Source: Tepidimonas aquatica
GTDB taxonomy: Bacteria; Pseudomonadota; Gammaproteobacteria; Burkholderiales; Burkholderiaceae_C
Assembly (NCBI RefSeq): GCF_007556585.1
Contig: NZ_VJNA01000001.1
Span: 62,001 to 126,000, forward strand
Length of the DNA stretch: 64,000 bases
Direction: 5' to 3'
The notes beneath the pieces were generated by a model. That model had not been told where the DNA came from and searched no databases. It saw nothing but the letters and a program-made list of their open reading frames with translations. The position numbers and the translations under genes were made by a program. Shown here one piece after another: positions 30,723 to 40,689 of the stretch; the stretch's first letter is position 1; each line of letters opens with the position of its first letter.

Positions 30723-31544
30723 ATGCTGATCCACCCTGAGTTTGATCCCGTCGCGCTGCGCGTCGGGCCGCTGGCGGTGCACTGGTATGGGCTGATGTAC
30801 CTGGCCGGGTTCGTGGCGTTCGTCCTGCTGGGGCGGTGGCGCTTGCAACACGAGCCGTACCGCAGCCTGGGCTGGCAGCCGCGCGACGTCGAGGACATGC
30901 TGTTCTGGGGCGTGCTGGGCGTCATCCTGGGCGGGCGGCTCGGCTATGTGTTGTTCTACAAGCCGGATGTGTACCTGGCCGAGCCCTGGCGGGTGTTCGC
31001 CGTGTGGGAAGGTGGCATGAGCTTCCACGGCGGCCTGCTGGGCGTGCTGCTGGCCATGGCGTGGTGGGCGCGGCGTCAGCGGCGCCCGTGGCTGCAGGTG
31101 ATGGATTTTGTGGCGCCCTGCGTGCCGGTGGGGCTGGCGCTGGGTCGCATCGGCAACTTCATCAACGGCGAGCTTTGGGGGCGGCCGGCGCCGCCCGAAC
31201 TGCCCTGGGCGATGGTGTTTCCCGAGGCGGGGCCGCTGCCGCGCCACCCGTCGCAGCTGTACCAGTTCGCGCTGGAAGGCGTGCTGCTGTTCGTGCTGCT
31301 GTGGCTGTACGCGCGCCGGCCGCGGCGCACAGGGCAGGTGTCGGCTGCGTTTTTGCTGGGTTACGGCGCGACGCGTTTTGTGGCCGAGTATTTCCGTGAG
31401 CCTGACGCGCACCTGGGCCTGCTGTCGCTGGGCCTGAGCATGGGCCAGTGGCTGAGCCTGCCGATGGTGCTGGCCGGGCTGGCCCTGGGTTGGTGGGCTC
31501 AGCGTCGCCCCGCAAGCCAAGAGAACGACCATGCCCGAGCCTGA
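30723..31544 (+). CDS. lgt: Prolipoprotein diacylglyceryl transferase
   Basis: A 273-residue seven-helix inner-membrane enzyme that attaches diacylglycerol to the lipobox cysteine, the step before LspA (gene at 4918). Signatures: [24 protein letters not shown] at the N-terminus (in part), [23 protein letters not shown], and the Lgt motif [14 protein letters not shown] with the catalytic-loop arginine and asparagine. RHPSQLYQF follows. TAGCAT ends 6 bases before the ATG with no ribosome binding site, another candidate for a leaderless start. Its end overlaps the next gene by 14 bases. Confidence 0.97.
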   Translation: MLIHPEFDPVALRVGPLAVHWYGLMYLAGFVAFVLLGRWRLQHEPYRSLGWQPRDVEDMLFWGVLGVILGGRLGYVLFYKPDVYLAEPWRVFAVWEGGMSFHGGLLGVLLAMAWWARRQRRPWLQVMDFVAPCVPVGLALGRIGNFINGELWGRPAPPELPWAMVFPEAGPLPRHPSQLYQFALEGVLLFVLLWLYARRPRRTGQVSAAFLLGYGATRFVAEYFREPDAHLGLLSLGLSMGQWLSLPMVLAGLALGWWAQRRPASQENDHARA

Positions 31545-33096
31545 CGTGCGCAACCTGTACGCGGCGCTGCGTGCCGCGTTTCCTGCCGACTTGGACCGCA
31601 CCGCGATCGAGACCGACACCGGGCTGCACTACACCTGGCGCGACCTGGAGCGCGGCAGCGCCATGATCGCGCAGGAGTTGCTGAGCCGCGGGTTGCAGCC
31701 GGGCGAGCGCGTCGTGGCGCAGGTGGACAAATCGGTCGAGGCGTTGATGCTGTACCTGGCCGTGCTGCGCGCGGGGCTGGTGTACGTGCCGCTCAACACC
31801 GCCTACCCGGACGCCGAGGTCGAATACTTCGTGCGCGACGCCGAGCCGGCCGCGGTGGTGTGCGTACCGCAACGTTTTGGCCGCATCAGCGCACTGGCGT
31901 TTGCGGCCGGGGCGCGCTTCGTGTACACGCTGGGCGCCGACCGCAGCGGCACGCTGCTGCAGCGCGCCGCGCACCGCCCGGACCAGCACGATCCGGCGCC
32001 GGTGGGGCTGGACGCGCTGGCGTCGATCATCTACACCAGCGGCACCACCGGGCGCAGCAAGGGGGCCATGTTGACGCACGGCAACCTGCTGGCCAACGCG
32101 CGGGTGCTGCACGGCTACTGGGGCTGGCGGCCCGACGACGTGCTGATCCACGTGCTGCCGATCTTTCACGTGCACGGGCTGTTCGTGGCCGTGCACGGGG
32201 CGCTGCTGAGCGGCAGCCCGATGCTGTGGGCGGCCAAATTCGACCCCACCACCGTGCTGCGCTGGCTGCCGCGCGCCACCGTCTTCATGGGGGTGCCAAC
32301 GCTGTACAGCCGGCTGCTGGCCGAGCCCGAGCTCACCGCGCAGCGCTGCGCCTCGATGCGTCTGTTCATCTCGGGCTCGGCCCCGCTGCTGATCGACACC
32401 TTCACCCAGTGGCAGCAGCGCACCGGGCACACCATCCTGGAGCGCTACGGCATGAGCGAAACCATCATGCTGACCTCCAACCCTTACCGGCCCGATCCGC
32501 GCTTCGGGCACCAGGACGAACGTCGCGGCGGTACGGTGGGCTTTCCCTTGCCCGGGGTCGAGGTGCGCATCGCCGACGCGCACGACCAACCGCTGCCGGT
32601 GGGCGAGGTGGGAGGCGTGCAGGTGCGTGGCCCCAGCGTGTTCGCCGGCTACTGGCGCATGCCCGACAAAACCCGCGCCGAATTCACCGCCGACGGCTGG
32701 TTTCGCACCGGCGACGTCGGGCTGTTCGACACGCGCGGTTACCTGACGCTGGTGGGGCGCAGCAAGGACCTGATCATCAGCGGTGGCTACAACGTCTACC
32801 CGGCCGAGGTCGAAGGTGCGATCAACGAGCTGCCCGGTGTGGCCGAGAGCGCGGTGATCGGCGTGCCGCACCCCGACTTTGGCGAGGTCGGCGTGGCGCT
32901 GGTGGTGCCGCGCGCTGGCGCGCCGCTGGACCCCGAGGCGATCCTGGCCGCGCTGCGCCAGCGCCTGGCCAACTACAAAATCCCCAAACGCTGCGCCATC
33001 GTGGCGGAGCTGCCACGCAACACCATGGGCAAGGTGCAAAAAAACGTGCTGCGCCAGCAGTGGCGCGACACCTTCATCGCCCAGCCGGGCGGCTGA
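31531..33096 (+). CDS. Malonyl-CoA synthetase-like AMP-forming ligase (MatB type)
   Basis: A 521-residue acyl-CoA ligase. The P-loop [15 protein letters not shown], the substrate region [36 protein letters not shown], and the C-terminal hinge [16 protein letters not shown] with NTMGKVQKN are as in malonate-CoA ligases (MatB). It would make malonyl-CoA from malonate, or methylmalonyl-CoA. No malonate transporter or decarboxylase is next to it. The start overlaps lgt by 14 bases, so the two genes are probably coupled in translation, although they have no known functional link. Confidence 0.85.
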   Translation: MPEPDVRNLYAALRAAFPADLDRTAIETDTGLHYTWRDLERGSAMIAQELLSRGLQPGERVVAQVDKSVEALMLYLAVLRAGLVYVPLNTAYPDAEVEYFVRDAEPAAVVCVPQRFGRISALAFAAGARFVYTLGADRSGTLLQRAAHRPDQHDPAPVGLDALASIIYTSGTTGRSKGAMLTHGNLLANARVLHGYWGWRPDDVLIHVLPIFHVHGLFVAVHGALLSGSPMLWAAKFDPTTVLRWLPRATVFMGVPTLYSRLLAEPELTAQRCASMRLFISGSAPLLIDTFTQWQQRTGHTILERYGMSETIMLTSNPYRPDPRFGHQDERRGGTVGFPLPGVEVRIADAHDQPLPVGEVGGVQVRGPSVFAGYWRMPDKTRAEFTADGWFRTGDVGLFDTRGYLTLVGRSKDLIISGGYNVYPAEVEGAINELPGVAESAVIGVPHPDFGEVGVALVVPRAGAPLDPEAILAALRQRLANYKIPKRCAIVAELPRNTMGKVQKNVLRQQWRDTFIAQPGG

Positions 33097-33104
33097 GGAG
33101 GCCG

Positions 33105-33203
33105 TCAGCGCAGCACCCACACCGGCGTGTGCGCGTGTGTCAGCGCCTGCCGCACCTCGCCGCCCAACAGCAACCTTTTCAGGCCGCGGTGCTTTGACTT
33201 GGG
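33105..33203 (-). pseudogene. Remnant of a universal stress protein (UspA) C-terminus
   Basis: On the minus strand a 32-codon frame ends in a TGA at 33107-33105 and reads KHRGLKRLLLGGEVRQAL then HTPVWVLR. This matches the end of UspA proteins: the Gly-rich ATP phosphate loop (GLxRLLLGxVxxxV) and the last strand VPVxVxR. A stop codon lies directly before it, and the ccoI FNR box (33194-33207) overlaps its first codons, so the rest of the gene is gone. Usp genes are commonly found beside cbb3 and FNR-controlled loci, which fits a decayed neighbour. It is too short for certainty. Confidence 0.6.
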
Positions 33204-33207
33204 TCAA
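33194..33207. promoter_or_regulatory. FNR box upstream of ccoI
   Basis: TTGACTTGGGTCAA is a perfect TTGAC-N4-GTCAA dyad and fits the FNR/ANR consensus TTGAT-N4-ATCAA with one change per arm. Its centre is about 41.5 bases before the ccoI ATG at 33242. For a class II FNR promoter (site at -41.5) this would put the transcription start at or beside the ATG. Confidence 0.85.
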
Positions 33208-33241
33208 GCCCCCGTGCGCCGCGATCGGTTAAGGTGACACG

Positions 33242-35641
33242 ATGCCGACGTCTGCCTCCAACGACCTGCAACCCGCGCCGCCTCAACGGCCGCTGGGGGC
33301 GAGCGCGCTGTGGACGGGACACCGTGGCCCGCTGCAGGTGGACGACGACTTCACCGTGCTGGACGACCCGCTGGAGCAGCAAGACTTCACGGTCGTGCAT
33401 GACGAGGGCGCGCAGCGGGTGTGCGAGTCCACCCTGGTCGTGCAAGGCATGTACTGCGCCGCGTGCGCCGACACCGTGGAGACCGCGTTGGCCGGGCGGT
33501 CCGGTGTGCTGGACGCCCAAGTGCACGCCGCCACGCGGCGTCTGACGCTGCGCTGGGACCCGGCACGCGCGCGCCTGTCGGAGCTGGCCGCTGCGGTGGG
33601 CCGTGCGGGCTACCGGCTGCTGCCGATGCAGCAAGCCTGGGCGGTGAGCCAGCGCACGCGCGAGACGCGCACGATGCTGTGGCGGCTGTTCGTGGCCGGC
33701 TTTTGCATGATGCAGGTGATGATGTACACGTGGCCCGAGTACGTCACCGAGCCGGGGCAAATCCCGCCCGACATCGTGCAGCTGTTGCGTTGGGCCTCGT
33801 GGGTGCTGAGTGTGCCGGTGCTGCTGTTTGCCAGCGGACCGTTTTTTGCTAGCGCCTGGCGCGACCTGCGCCTGCGGCGCATCGGCATGGACGTGCCGGT
33901 GGCGCTGGGCATCCTGATCACCTTCGTGGTGAGCACCTTGGCCACGTTCGACCCCGCCGGGCCGTGGGGGCACGACATTTGGTACGACTCGCTGACGATG
34001 TTCGTATTTTTCCTGCTCGGCGGGCGCTACCTGGAGCACAAGCTGCGCGACCGCACCGCGGGGGCGCTGGACGTGTTGATGAACCGGCTGCCCGAGCGCG
34101 TGCAGCGCGAGCGCCCCGATGGCACGCTGGAGCCCGTCTCGATCAAGCGGCTGCAGCCGGGCGATGTGGTGTGGGTGCACGCGGGGCAAGCGTTCCCGGG
34201 CGACGGCGAGGTGCTGAGCGACGCCGCCACCGTGGACGAGGCGTTGCTGACCGGTGAATCGCACCCGGTGACGCGGCGCCGCGGCGAGCAGGTCGTCGCG
34301 GGCAGCCACAACCTGGCCGGCAGCGTGCGCGTGCGGCTGCAGCGCGTGGGGCGCGAGACCCGTTTTGCCCAGATCGTGGCGCTGATGGAGCAGGCCAGCA
34401 CCGACAAGCCGCGGCTGGCGCGGCTGGCCGATCGCATCGCGGCACCGTTTTTGGCCGCGGTGCTGATCGCGGCGGGGTTGGCCGCGCTGTACTGGTGGCC
34501 GCTGGACCCCAGTCGGGCCTTGGCGGTGGCGGTGGCGGTGCTGATCGTCACCTGCCCGTGCGCGTTGTCGCTGGCCACGCCGGCGGCCATGCTGGCCGCA
34601 GCCGGCGCCTTGGCGCGCCGCGGGGTGCTGACACGCCGCCTGCAGGCGCTGGAGGCTTTGGCGACCATCGACACCGTCGTGTTCGACAAGACCGGCACGC
34701 TGACGCAGGACCGTGTCGTCGTGCGCCAGGTGTGGACGCGCGACGGCATTGCGCCCGAGCAGGCCCTGCAAGCGGCGGCGGCGCTGGCCCGGGTGTCGCT
34801 GCACCCGGTGTCGCGGGCCATCGTCGGCGCGGCGGGGCCGATGGACAACACGCCGCACCTTGCGGTGCAGGAAGTGCCCGGCCGCGGCCTCGTGGCCACC
34901 GACGATGCCGGCCGCACCTGGCGGCTGGGTTCGCCGGCCCACTGCGGCCTCGACGCCGCCGCCAGCGCGGGGCAGGGCGTGCGCTTGCCCGCCGACGCAC
35001 CGTGCGCGTGCCTGTGCGACGAGCAAGGCTGGATGGCCACCTTCGTGCTGGACGAAGGCATCCGGCCCGAAGCGCGCGCGGCCATCGAGGCGCTGCGCGC
35101 GCTGGGGCTGCGCGTGCGGCTGCTGTCGGGTGACCGCGCCGGGGCGGCGGCCCGGGTGGCGGCGGCGCTGGGCATCGACGACGTCGTCGCCGACGCCAGC
35201 CCGGAGGCCAAGCTGGCCGCCCTGCAACGCTGGCAGCAAGCGGGCGAACGGGTGGCGATGGTCGGCGACGGGCTCAACGATGGCCCGGTGTTGGCGCGCG
35301 CCGACGTCGCGTTTGCGCTTGGGCACGGCGCGCCGCTGACGCAGACGCGCGCCGATTTCGTCGTGCAAAGTGGTCGGTTGACCGAGGTCGTGCAGGTGGT
35401 GCGGCTGGCGCGCGACACGCTGAAGGTGGTGCGCCAAAACCTGGCCTGGGCCGCCGCCTACAACCTGTTGGCGGTGCCGCTGGCGGTGGCTGGTTACATG
35501 CCGCCCTGGGCGGCGGGGCTTGGCATGGCGGCCAGTTCGTTGGTCGTCATCGGCAACGCGATGCGGCTGGGCGGCTGGCGCGGTGGTGCCGCACCTGGGC
35601 GCGACGCGCTGGCGGCGGCGCCCGCGCCCGCGGCCGGTTGA
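33242..35641 (+). CDS. ccoI: Copper-translocating P-type ATPase for cbb3 oxidase assembly (CcoI)
   Basis: A 799-residue P1B-type ATPase that moves copper needed to build cbb3 oxidase. An N-terminal heavy-metal domain carries GMYCAAC (Cys72, Cys75). Eight membrane helices include the metal site CPC at 438-440 (VTCPCALSLATPAA). DKTGT starts at Asp482, with LTGES and GDGLNDGPVLARADVAFALG further along. The first 60 residues, with a Cys at 61, precede the metal domain, as in other CcoI/FixI proteins. AAGGTG stands just before ATG 33242. It begins the cluster ccoI-ccoS-ccoN-ccoO-ccoQ-ccoP-ccoG and has its own FNR box. Confidence 0.95.
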   Translation: MPTSASNDLQPAPPQRPLGASALWTGHRGPLQVDDDFTVLDDPLEQQDFTVVHDEGAQRVCESTLVVQGMYCAACADTVETALAGRSGVLDAQVHAATRRLTLRWDPARARLSELAAAVGRAGYRLLPMQQAWAVSQRTRETRTMLWRLFVAGFCMMQVMMYTWPEYVTEPGQIPPDIVQLLRWASWVLSVPVLLFASGPFFASAWRDLRLRRIGMDVPVALGILITFVVSTLATFDPAGPWGHDIWYDSLTMFVFFLLGGRYLEHKLRDRTAGALDVLMNRLPERVQRERPDGTLEPVSIKRLQPGDVVWVHAGQAFPGDGEVLSDAATVDEALLTGESHPVTRRRGEQVVAGSHNLAGSVRVRLQRVGRETRFAQIVALMEQASTDKPRLARLADRIAAPFLAAVLIAAGLAALYWWPLDPSRALAVAVAVLIVTCPCALSLATPAAMLAAAGALARRGVLTRRLQALEALATIDTVVFDKTGTLTQDRVVVRQVWTRDGIAPEQALQAAAALARVSLHPVSRAIVGAAGPMDNTPHLAVQEVPGRGLVATDDAGRTWRLGSPAHCGLDAAASAGQGVRLPADAPCACLCDEQGWMATFVLDEGIRPEARAAIEALRALGLRVRLLSGDRAGAAARVAAALGIDDVVADASPEAKLAALQRWQQAGERVAMVGDGLNDGPVLARADVAFALGHGAPLTQTRADFVVQSGRLTEVVQVVRLARDTLKVVRQNLAWAAAYNLLAVPLAVAGYMPPWAAGLGMAASSLVVIGNAMRLGGWRGGAAPGRDALAAAPAPAAG

Positions 35642-35668
35642 ACCTTGCGCAGCAAGGAGAGTGTGGCG

Positions 35669-35806
35669 ATGGAGATTTTGTACTTGCTGATCCCGCTGTC
35701 GGTGGTGCTGGTGCTGCTGATCATTGGGGTGTTCTGGTGGGCGCTGCAGTCCGGCCAGTTCGACAACATCGAGCGCGAGGGCGAGCGCATCCTCAAGCAC
35801 GATTGA
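35669..35806 (+). CDS. ccoS: cbb3-type oxidase assembly protein CcoS
   Basis: A 45-residue protein: [20 protein letters not shown] then [20 protein letters not shown] and ILKHD. This is the standard CcoS: one transmembrane helix ending in FWWA, then the conserved SGQFD and the acidic tail. CcoS is required to insert heme b and CuB into CcoN. AAGGAG at about 35654 precedes ATG 35669, 28 bases after ccoI. Its stop codon lies inside the FNR box of ccoN, so the end of this gene and the promoter of the next operon overlap. Confidence 0.95.
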   Translation: MEILYLLIPLSVVLVLLIIGVFWWALQSGQFDNIEREGERILKHD

Positions 35807-35816
35807 CATAAGTCAA
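35803..35816. promoter_or_regulatory. FNR box upstream of ccoNOQP
   Basis: TTGACATAAGTCAA is a perfect TTGAC-N4-GTCAA dyad. CATACT at 35839-35844 would serve as -10 box; a start near 35851 then places the dyad centre at -41.5, as for class II FNR activation. The site includes the TGA stop of ccoS. Confidence 0.9.
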
Positions 35817-35882
35817 GGGCGGCGGACGGCCGTTTGGCCATACTGCACCCCGGGTAGGTTTTTGCACAACAGGAGCGTCTCT

Positions 35883-37319
35883 ATGTCTGCAACCACGGCG
35901 GCCCCTGCGACGGGGGTCTATAACGACAAGGTCGTGAGGCAGTTCGCCATCATGACCGTGGTGTGGGGCATCGTCGGCTTTCTGGTCGGCGTCATCATTG
36001 CCGCACAACTGGCGTGGCCGGAGCTCAACTTCGGCATCGAGTACCTGACGTACAGCCGGCTGCGCCCGCTGCACACCAGCGCGGTGATTTTTGCTTTCGG
36101 CGGCTCGGGCCTGTTCGCCACTGCCTATTACGTGGTGCAGCGTACCTGTCAGACGCAATTGTTTGCGCCGGCACTGGCCTCGTTCACGTTCTGGGGCTGG
36201 CAGGCCGTCATCGTGCTGGCGGCGATCACCTATCCGCTGGGCTACACCCAGGGCCGTGAATACGCCGAACTGATCTGGCCGATCGACCTGCTGGTGGCCG
36301 TGGTGTGGGTGGCGTTCGCCATCGTCTTTTTCGGTACGGTGGGCACGCGCAAGGTCAAGCACATCTATGTGGCCAACTGGTTCTACGGCGCCTTCATCAT
36401 CGCCGTGGCGATGCTGCACATCGTCAACAACATCCAGATCCCGACCAGCCTGACGCACTCGTACTCGGTGTATGCCGGTGTGCAGGACGCCATGGTGCAG
36501 TGGTGGTACGGCCACAATGCGGTGGGCTTCTTCCTGACCGCGGGCTTCCTGGGCATGATGTACTACTTCATCCCCAAGCAGGCCGAGCGACCGGTGTACT
36601 CCTACCGGCTGTCGATCGTGCACTTCTGGGCGCTGATCTTCACCTACATGTGGGCGGGTCCGCACCACCTGCACTACACCGCGCTGCCGGACTGGGCGCA
36701 GTCGCTGGGCATGGTGTTCTCGCTCATTCTGCTGGCGCCGTCGTGGGGCGGCATGATCAACGGCATCATGACGCTGTCGGGCGCCTGGCACAAGCTGCGT
36801 GACGACCCGATCCTGCGCTTCCTGATCGTGTCGCTGTCGTTCTACGGCATGTCCACGTTCGAAGGGCCGATGATGTCGATCAAGACCGTCAACGCCCTGA
36901 GCCACTACACCGACTGGACCATCGGCCACGTGCACTCCGGCGCGCTGGGCTGGGTCGGCTTGGTGACCATGGGCTCGCTGTACTACCTGATCCCGCGCCT
37001 CTTCGGTCAGACCAAGATGTACAGCGTCAAGGCCATCGAGCTGCACTTCTGGATCGCCACCGTGGGCATCGTGCTGTACATCGCCGCGATGTGGATTGCC
37101 GGCGTCATGCAAGGCCTGATGTGGCGCGCGGTCAACCCGGACGGCTCGTTGACCTACACCTTCGTCGAGTCGGTCAAGGCGTCGTACCCATTCTACGTGA
37201 TCCGTTTGCTGGGCGGTCTGTTGTACCTGGGCGGTATGTTGGTGATGGCGTGGAACGTCTGGAAGACCGCGCAGCAAGGCAAGGTCGTCCCGGTGGCCAT
37301 CCCAGCGCCCGCGCACTGA
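35883..37319 (+). CDS. ccoN: cbb3-type cytochrome c oxidase subunit I
   Basis: A 478-residue twelve-helix catalytic subunit that reduces O2 at the heme b3-CuB centre and pumps protons. CuB ligands: His211 (YGHNAV), His261 and His262 (GPHHLHY). Tyr255 in TYMWAGPHH is the cbb3-specific cross-linked tyrosine. Low-spin heme ligand His64 (PLHTSAVIF) and the [10 protein letters not shown] element near residue 360 are also present. AGGAG precedes ATG 35883. First gene of the operon ccoNOQP behind an FNR box, as expected for a high-affinity oxidase used at low oxygen. Confidence 0.98.
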   Translation: MSATTAAPATGVYNDKVVRQFAIMTVVWGIVGFLVGVIIAAQLAWPELNFGIEYLTYSRLRPLHTSAVIFAFGGSGLFATAYYVVQRTCQTQLFAPALASFTFWGWQAVIVLAAITYPLGYTQGREYAELIWPIDLLVAVVWVAFAIVFFGTVGTRKVKHIYVANWFYGAFIIAVAMLHIVNNIQIPTSLTHSYSVYAGVQDAMVQWWYGHNAVGFFLTAGFLGMMYYFIPKQAERPVYSYRLSIVHFWALIFTYMWAGPHHLHYTALPDWAQSLGMVFSLILLAPSWGGMINGIMTLSGAWHKLRDDPILRFLIVSLSFYGMSTFEGPMMSIKTVNALSHYTDWTIGHVHSGALGWVGLVTMGSLYYLIPRLFGQTKMYSVKAIELHFWIATVGIVLYIAAMWIAGVMQGLMWRAVNPDGSLTYTFVESVKASYPFYVIRLLGGLLYLGGMLVMAWNVWKTAQQGKVVPVAIPAPAH

Positions 37320-37339
37320 ACGTTTGAGGGAGAACCGAC

Positions 37340-38035
37340 ATGGCTCAACACGATCACAAGCCCAGCGGTCACGAGCGCATCGAGACCAACAACTTCCTGA
37401 TGATCATCCTGATCACCCTGGTGGTGGCGGTGGGTGGTCTGGTGGAAATCGTGCCGCTGTTTTTCCAGCACTCGACCACCAAGCCGATCGAGGGCGTCAA
37501 GCCCTACACGGCGCTGCAACTGGCCGGCCGCGACATCTACATCCGCGAGGGCTGCTACGTGTGCCACTCGCAGATGGTGCGCCCGTTCCACGCCGAAACG
37601 CTGCGCTACGGGCCGTACTCGGTGGCGGGCGAGTTCGTCTACGACCACCCGTTCCAGTGGGGCTCCAAGCGCACCGGCCCGGACCTGGCGCGTGTGGGTG
37701 GCCGCTACTCGGACGAATGGCACCGCATCCACCTGAATAACCCGCGTGACCTGGTGCCCGAGTCCAACATGCCGGCCTACCCGTGGTTGGAGCGTCGGGA
37801 GGTGCAGGCCGACGCAATGCCCGGCCGCATGGCGGCGCTGCGCAAGCTCGGTGTGCCCTACACCGACGAAGAGATCGCCAAAGCCGCCGATGAGGTGCGT
37901 GGCAAGACCGAGATGGAGGCCTTGATTGCGTACTTGCAAGGCTTGGGCACCGCGCGTTCGTGGGACAAGCTGGTACAGCAAGCCGCCCAAACCGCGCAAG
38001 CGCCCGCCCAGCCGGCGGCCAGCAGCGCCCAGTGA
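37340..38035 (+). CDS. ccoO: cbb3-type oxidase subunit II (mono-heme cytochrome c)
   Basis: A 231-residue protein with one N-terminal membrane helix ([24 protein letters not shown]) and a periplasmic heme domain. The heme motif CYVCH is at residues 72-76, followed by SQMVRPF. MPAYPWL carries the likely axial Met. The C-terminal Ala-, Gln- and Pro-rich tail is usual in Burkholderiales. It passes electrons from CcoP to CcoN. It starts 20 bases after ccoN behind a GAGG ribosome binding site. Confidence 0.97.
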   Translation: MAQHDHKPSGHERIETNNFLMIILITLVVAVGGLVEIVPLFFQHSTTKPIEGVKPYTALQLAGRDIYIREGCYVCHSQMVRPFHAETLRYGPYSVAGEFVYDHPFQWGSKRTGPDLARVGGRYSDEWHRIHLNNPRDLVPESNMPAYPWLERREVQADAMPGRMAALRKLGVPYTDEEIAKAADEVRGKTEMEALIAYLQGLGTARSWDKLVQQAAQTAQAPAQPAASSAQ

Positions 38036-38058
38036 CCACGACCAACGGGGATTTCACC

Positions 38059-38196
38059 ATGGACATCAACGATATGCGCGTCATCGTCACGGTGCTCAGC
38101 TTCGTGACTTTTGTCGGCATTTGGGTGTGGGCGTGGTCGCGCAAGAACCAGCGCCGTTTCGAAGAAGCTGCCCAGTTGCCGTTCCAGAGCGAGTGA
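38059..38196 (+). CDS. ccoQ: cbb3-type oxidase subunit CcoQ
   Basis: A 45-residue single-helix protein (MDINDMRVIVTVLSFVTFVG, then IWVWAWSRKNQRRFEEAAQL) that helps keep the cbb3 complex stable. The WAWSRKNQRRFEEAA end after the helix is the usual CcoQ/FixQ signature. It lies between ccoO and ccoP with gaps of 23 and 21 bases. I use the inner ATG at 38059; a longer in-frame start at 37960 would overlap ccoO. Confidence 0.95.
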   Translation: MDINDMRVIVTVLSFVTFVGIWVWAWSRKNQRRFEEAAQLPFQSE

Positions 38197-38217
38197 GTCC
38201 CCATCCGGAGAACCATC

Positions 38218-39123
38218 ATGAGTGACTTCACGAGCGATTTCTGGCACCTGTTCGTGGCGGGCCTCACCGTCATCAGCATCCTGGTGTGCGCCTTCTTCCT
38301 GTGGGTCAGCGGCAAGGCCCGCGTCATGCCCGCCGCCGACAACACCACCGGCCACGTGTGGGATGGCGACCTGCGCGAGTGGAACAACCCGCTGCCGCGC
38401 TGGTGGGTGTACCTGTTCATCATCACGGTGCTGTTTGCATTGGGCTACGGCTTGCTGTACCCGATGTTCGGCCAGTGGCAAGGGGTGCTGAAGTGGTCGT
38501 CGCACGAGCAGTGGGCGGCCGAGCGGGCCAAGGCGTTGGCGGCGGTGGAACCGTTGTACGCCAAGTTCCGCGGCACCGACCCGAAGGATCTGGCCAAGGA
38601 CGCCAACGCGATGGCGGTGGGTGAGCGCCTCTACATGAACTACTGCGCGCAGTGCCACGGCTCCGACGCGCGCGGCAGCAAGAGCTTCCCCAACCTGACC
38701 GACAACGACTGGCTGGGCGGTGACGGCGGCCCCGAGTACATCAAAACCACCATCACGCAGGGCCGCGTGGGTGTGATGCCGCCGATGGCCGCCGCGGTGG
38801 GTGGCCCGGAAGACGTGCGCAACTTGGCCCACTACGTGCTCAGTCTGTCGGGCAGCCCGCACGACAGCGTGCGTGCGGCGCAAGGGGCACCCAAATTCGC
38901 GGCGTGCGCGGCCTGCCACGGGCCGGACGGCAAGGGCATGCATGCCACCGGGGCGCCCAACCTCACCGACCAGATCTGGCTGCACGGCTGGGGCGAGGAG
39001 GCCATCGTCCGCGCCATCAACCAGGGCTTCAACAACGTGATGCCGGCGCAAAGCGCGTTGTTGACGCAAGACCAGATCCACGTGCTGACCGCCTACGTCT
39101 GGAAGTTGTCGCACGCGCAGTGA
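38218..39123 (+). CDS. ccoP: cbb3-type oxidase subunit III (di-heme cytochrome c)
   Basis: A 301-residue protein with two N-terminal membrane helices (about residues 9-30 and 63-81). Two cytochrome c domains follow with heme motifs CAQCH at 143-147 and CAACH at 230-234. The axial-Met regions GVMPPMA and NVMPAQ are present. CcoP takes electrons from soluble cytochromes. It closes the ccoNOQP operon and is followed directly by a strong terminator at 39153. Confidence 0.97.
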   Translation: MSDFTSDFWHLFVAGLTVISILVCAFFLWVSGKARVMPAADNTTGHVWDGDLREWNNPLPRWWVYLFIITVLFALGYGLLYPMFGQWQGVLKWSSHEQWAAERAKALAAVEPLYAKFRGTDPKDLAKDANAMAVGERLYMNYCAQCHGSDARGSKSFPNLTDNDWLGGDGGPEYIKTTITQGRVGVMPPMAAAVGGPEDVRNLAHYVLSLSGSPHDSVRAAQGAPKFAACAACHGPDGKGMHATGAPNLTDQIWLHGWGEEAIVRAINQGFNNVMPAQSALLTQDQIHVLTAYVWKLSHAQ

Positions 39124-39152
39124 TGCGGTTTGCGTAACATCAAGGCGCTGAT

Positions 39153-39191
39153 ACCGGCCCGGGTACTACAATAGGTTCCGGGCCGGTTTTC
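39153..39191 (+). terminator. Rho-independent terminator after ccoP
   Basis: ACCGGCCCGG (39153-39162) pairs perfectly over 10 bases with CCGGGCCGGT (39178-39187) around a 15-base loop and is followed by TTTCTC. It lies between ccoP (ending 39123) and ccoG (39212), so ccoG is either read through at a lower level or has its own promoter; TACAAT at 39167-39172 in the loop is a possible -10 but has no good -35. Confidence 0.8.
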
Positions 39192-39211
39192 TCATTTGTG
39201 GAGTGCATCCC

Positions 39212-40624
39212 ATGGGCAGCAACCCGAACCCCACCGCCATGACCGACCAAGAGGTCGAAGTCTCACTCTACGCGGCGCGCCAAAAAATCTACCCCCGTTC
39301 CGTTTCGGGGCTGTTTGCCAAATGGCGCTGGTTTTTCGTGTGGCTGACGCAGCTTGTGTTTTATGGGCTGCCATGGCTGACGTGGGGTGAGCGCCAGGCG
39401 GTGCTGTTTGACCTGGAAGCACGGCGTTTCTACATTTTTGGTCTGGTGTTGTACCCGCAGGACTTCATTTACCTGACGGGTATTTTGGTGGTGTCGGCGC
39501 TGTTGCTGTTTTTGTTCACCGCCATCGCTGGGCGGCTGTGGTGTGGGTACGCCTGTCCTCAAACCGTGTACACCGAGATCTACCTGTGGCTGGAAAAGCT
39601 GTTCGAGGGTGATCGCTCGGCACGCATGCGGCTGGACCAGGGGCCGTGGAACGCCAACAAGATCGTGCGCAAGACCGGCAAGCAACTGGCGTGGATCGCG
39701 GTGGGGCTGTGGACCGGGTTTACCTTTGCCGGTTACTTCACCCCGATACGCGAGCTGGGCCAGGCGCTGCTGACGTGGGACCTGGGGCCGTGGCAGACGT
39801 TCTGGATTTTCTTCTACGGCTTTGCCACCTACGGCAACGCCGGCTACATGCGCGAGCAGGTGTGCAAATACATGTGCCCGTACGCGCGCTTCCAGGGCGC
39901 TATGTTCGACAAGGACACGATGATCGTGACCTACGACGCGGCGCGCGGGGAACCCCGTGGGGCCCGCAAGCGCTCCGCCGACCCCAAGGCGCTGGGCTTG
40001 GGCGACTGCATCGATTGCACGCTGTGCGTGCAGGTGTGCCCCACCGGCATCGACATCCGCAACGGCTTGCAGTACGAGTGCATCAGCTGTGGGGCGTGCG
40101 CCGACGTGTGCGACGAGGTGATGGAGAAAATGGGTTACCCGAAGGGGCTGATCAAATACTCCACCCAAAACGGCATGACCCATGGCTGGACGGGGGCGCA
40201 GATGATCCGGCGCGCGTTTCGGCCTCGGGTGTTGGTCTACAGCGCCATTTTGCTCACCATCGTGGCGGCGCTGGGCGTGAGCCTGTGGCTGCGCGTGCCG
40301 CTGAAGGTGGACGTGATCCGCGACCGCGGCGCGCTGGCGCGGCTGGTCGAGATGGGCCGCATCGAAAACGTGTACCGCGTGCAGATGATGAACGCGTCGG
40401 AACACGAGCGTGAATTGCTGGTCTCGGCGGAAGGGTTGCCCGGCATCGAGGTGGTGTCCGACCGGACGGTGCACCTGCTGCCGACCGAGGTGCGTTCGGT
40501 GGCGGTGCGGGTGCAGGTGCCGCCCGGGCTGGCCAGCGGCACCCACCCGATCGTGTTGCGCTTGCGCAACGCCGATGGCAGCATCGACGTGAAAGAAAAA
40601 ACCACCTTCCTGGTGCCGCGCTGA
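39212..40624 (+). CDS. ccoG: cbb3 oxidase accessory protein CcoG (FixG), ferredoxin-like
   Basis: A 470-residue inner-membrane protein with about five helices and polyferredoxin motifs. CGYACPQTVYTE is the first cysteine pair; DCIDCTLCVQVCPTGIDIRNG and CISCGACADVCDEVM form two [4Fe-4S] sites. The C-terminal periplasmic domain is Ig-like. CcoG reduces copper before it is inserted in cbb3 oxidase. I use ATG 39212 (MGSNPNP) with a TGGAG site 10 bases upstream; a GTG nine bases earlier is possible. It is separated from ccoP by a terminator. Confidence 0.95.
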   Translation: MGSNPNPTAMTDQEVEVSLYAARQKIYPRSVSGLFAKWRWFFVWLTQLVFYGLPWLTWGERQAVLFDLEARRFYIFGLVLYPQDFIYLTGILVVSALLLFLFTAIAGRLWCGYACPQTVYTEIYLWLEKLFEGDRSARMRLDQGPWNANKIVRKTGKQLAWIAVGLWTGFTFAGYFTPIRELGQALLTWDLGPWQTFWIFFYGFATYGNAGYMREQVCKYMCPYARFQGAMFDKDTMIVTYDAARGEPRGARKRSADPKALGLGDCIDCTLCVQVCPTGIDIRNGLQYECISCGACADVCDEVMEKMGYPKGLIKYSTQNGMTHGWTGAQMIRRAFRPRVLVYSAILLTIVAALGVSLWLRVPLKVDVIRDRGALARLVEMGRIENVYRVQMMNASEHERELLVSAEGLPGIEVVSDRTVHLLPTEVRSVAVRVQVPPGLASGTHPIVLRLRNADGSIDVKEKTTFLVPR

Positions 40625-40689
40625 CGCGTGCATCGGCGGCGGCATGCGGGTTGTCACGCATACCGCCGATACCCATGAGGGCATATACT

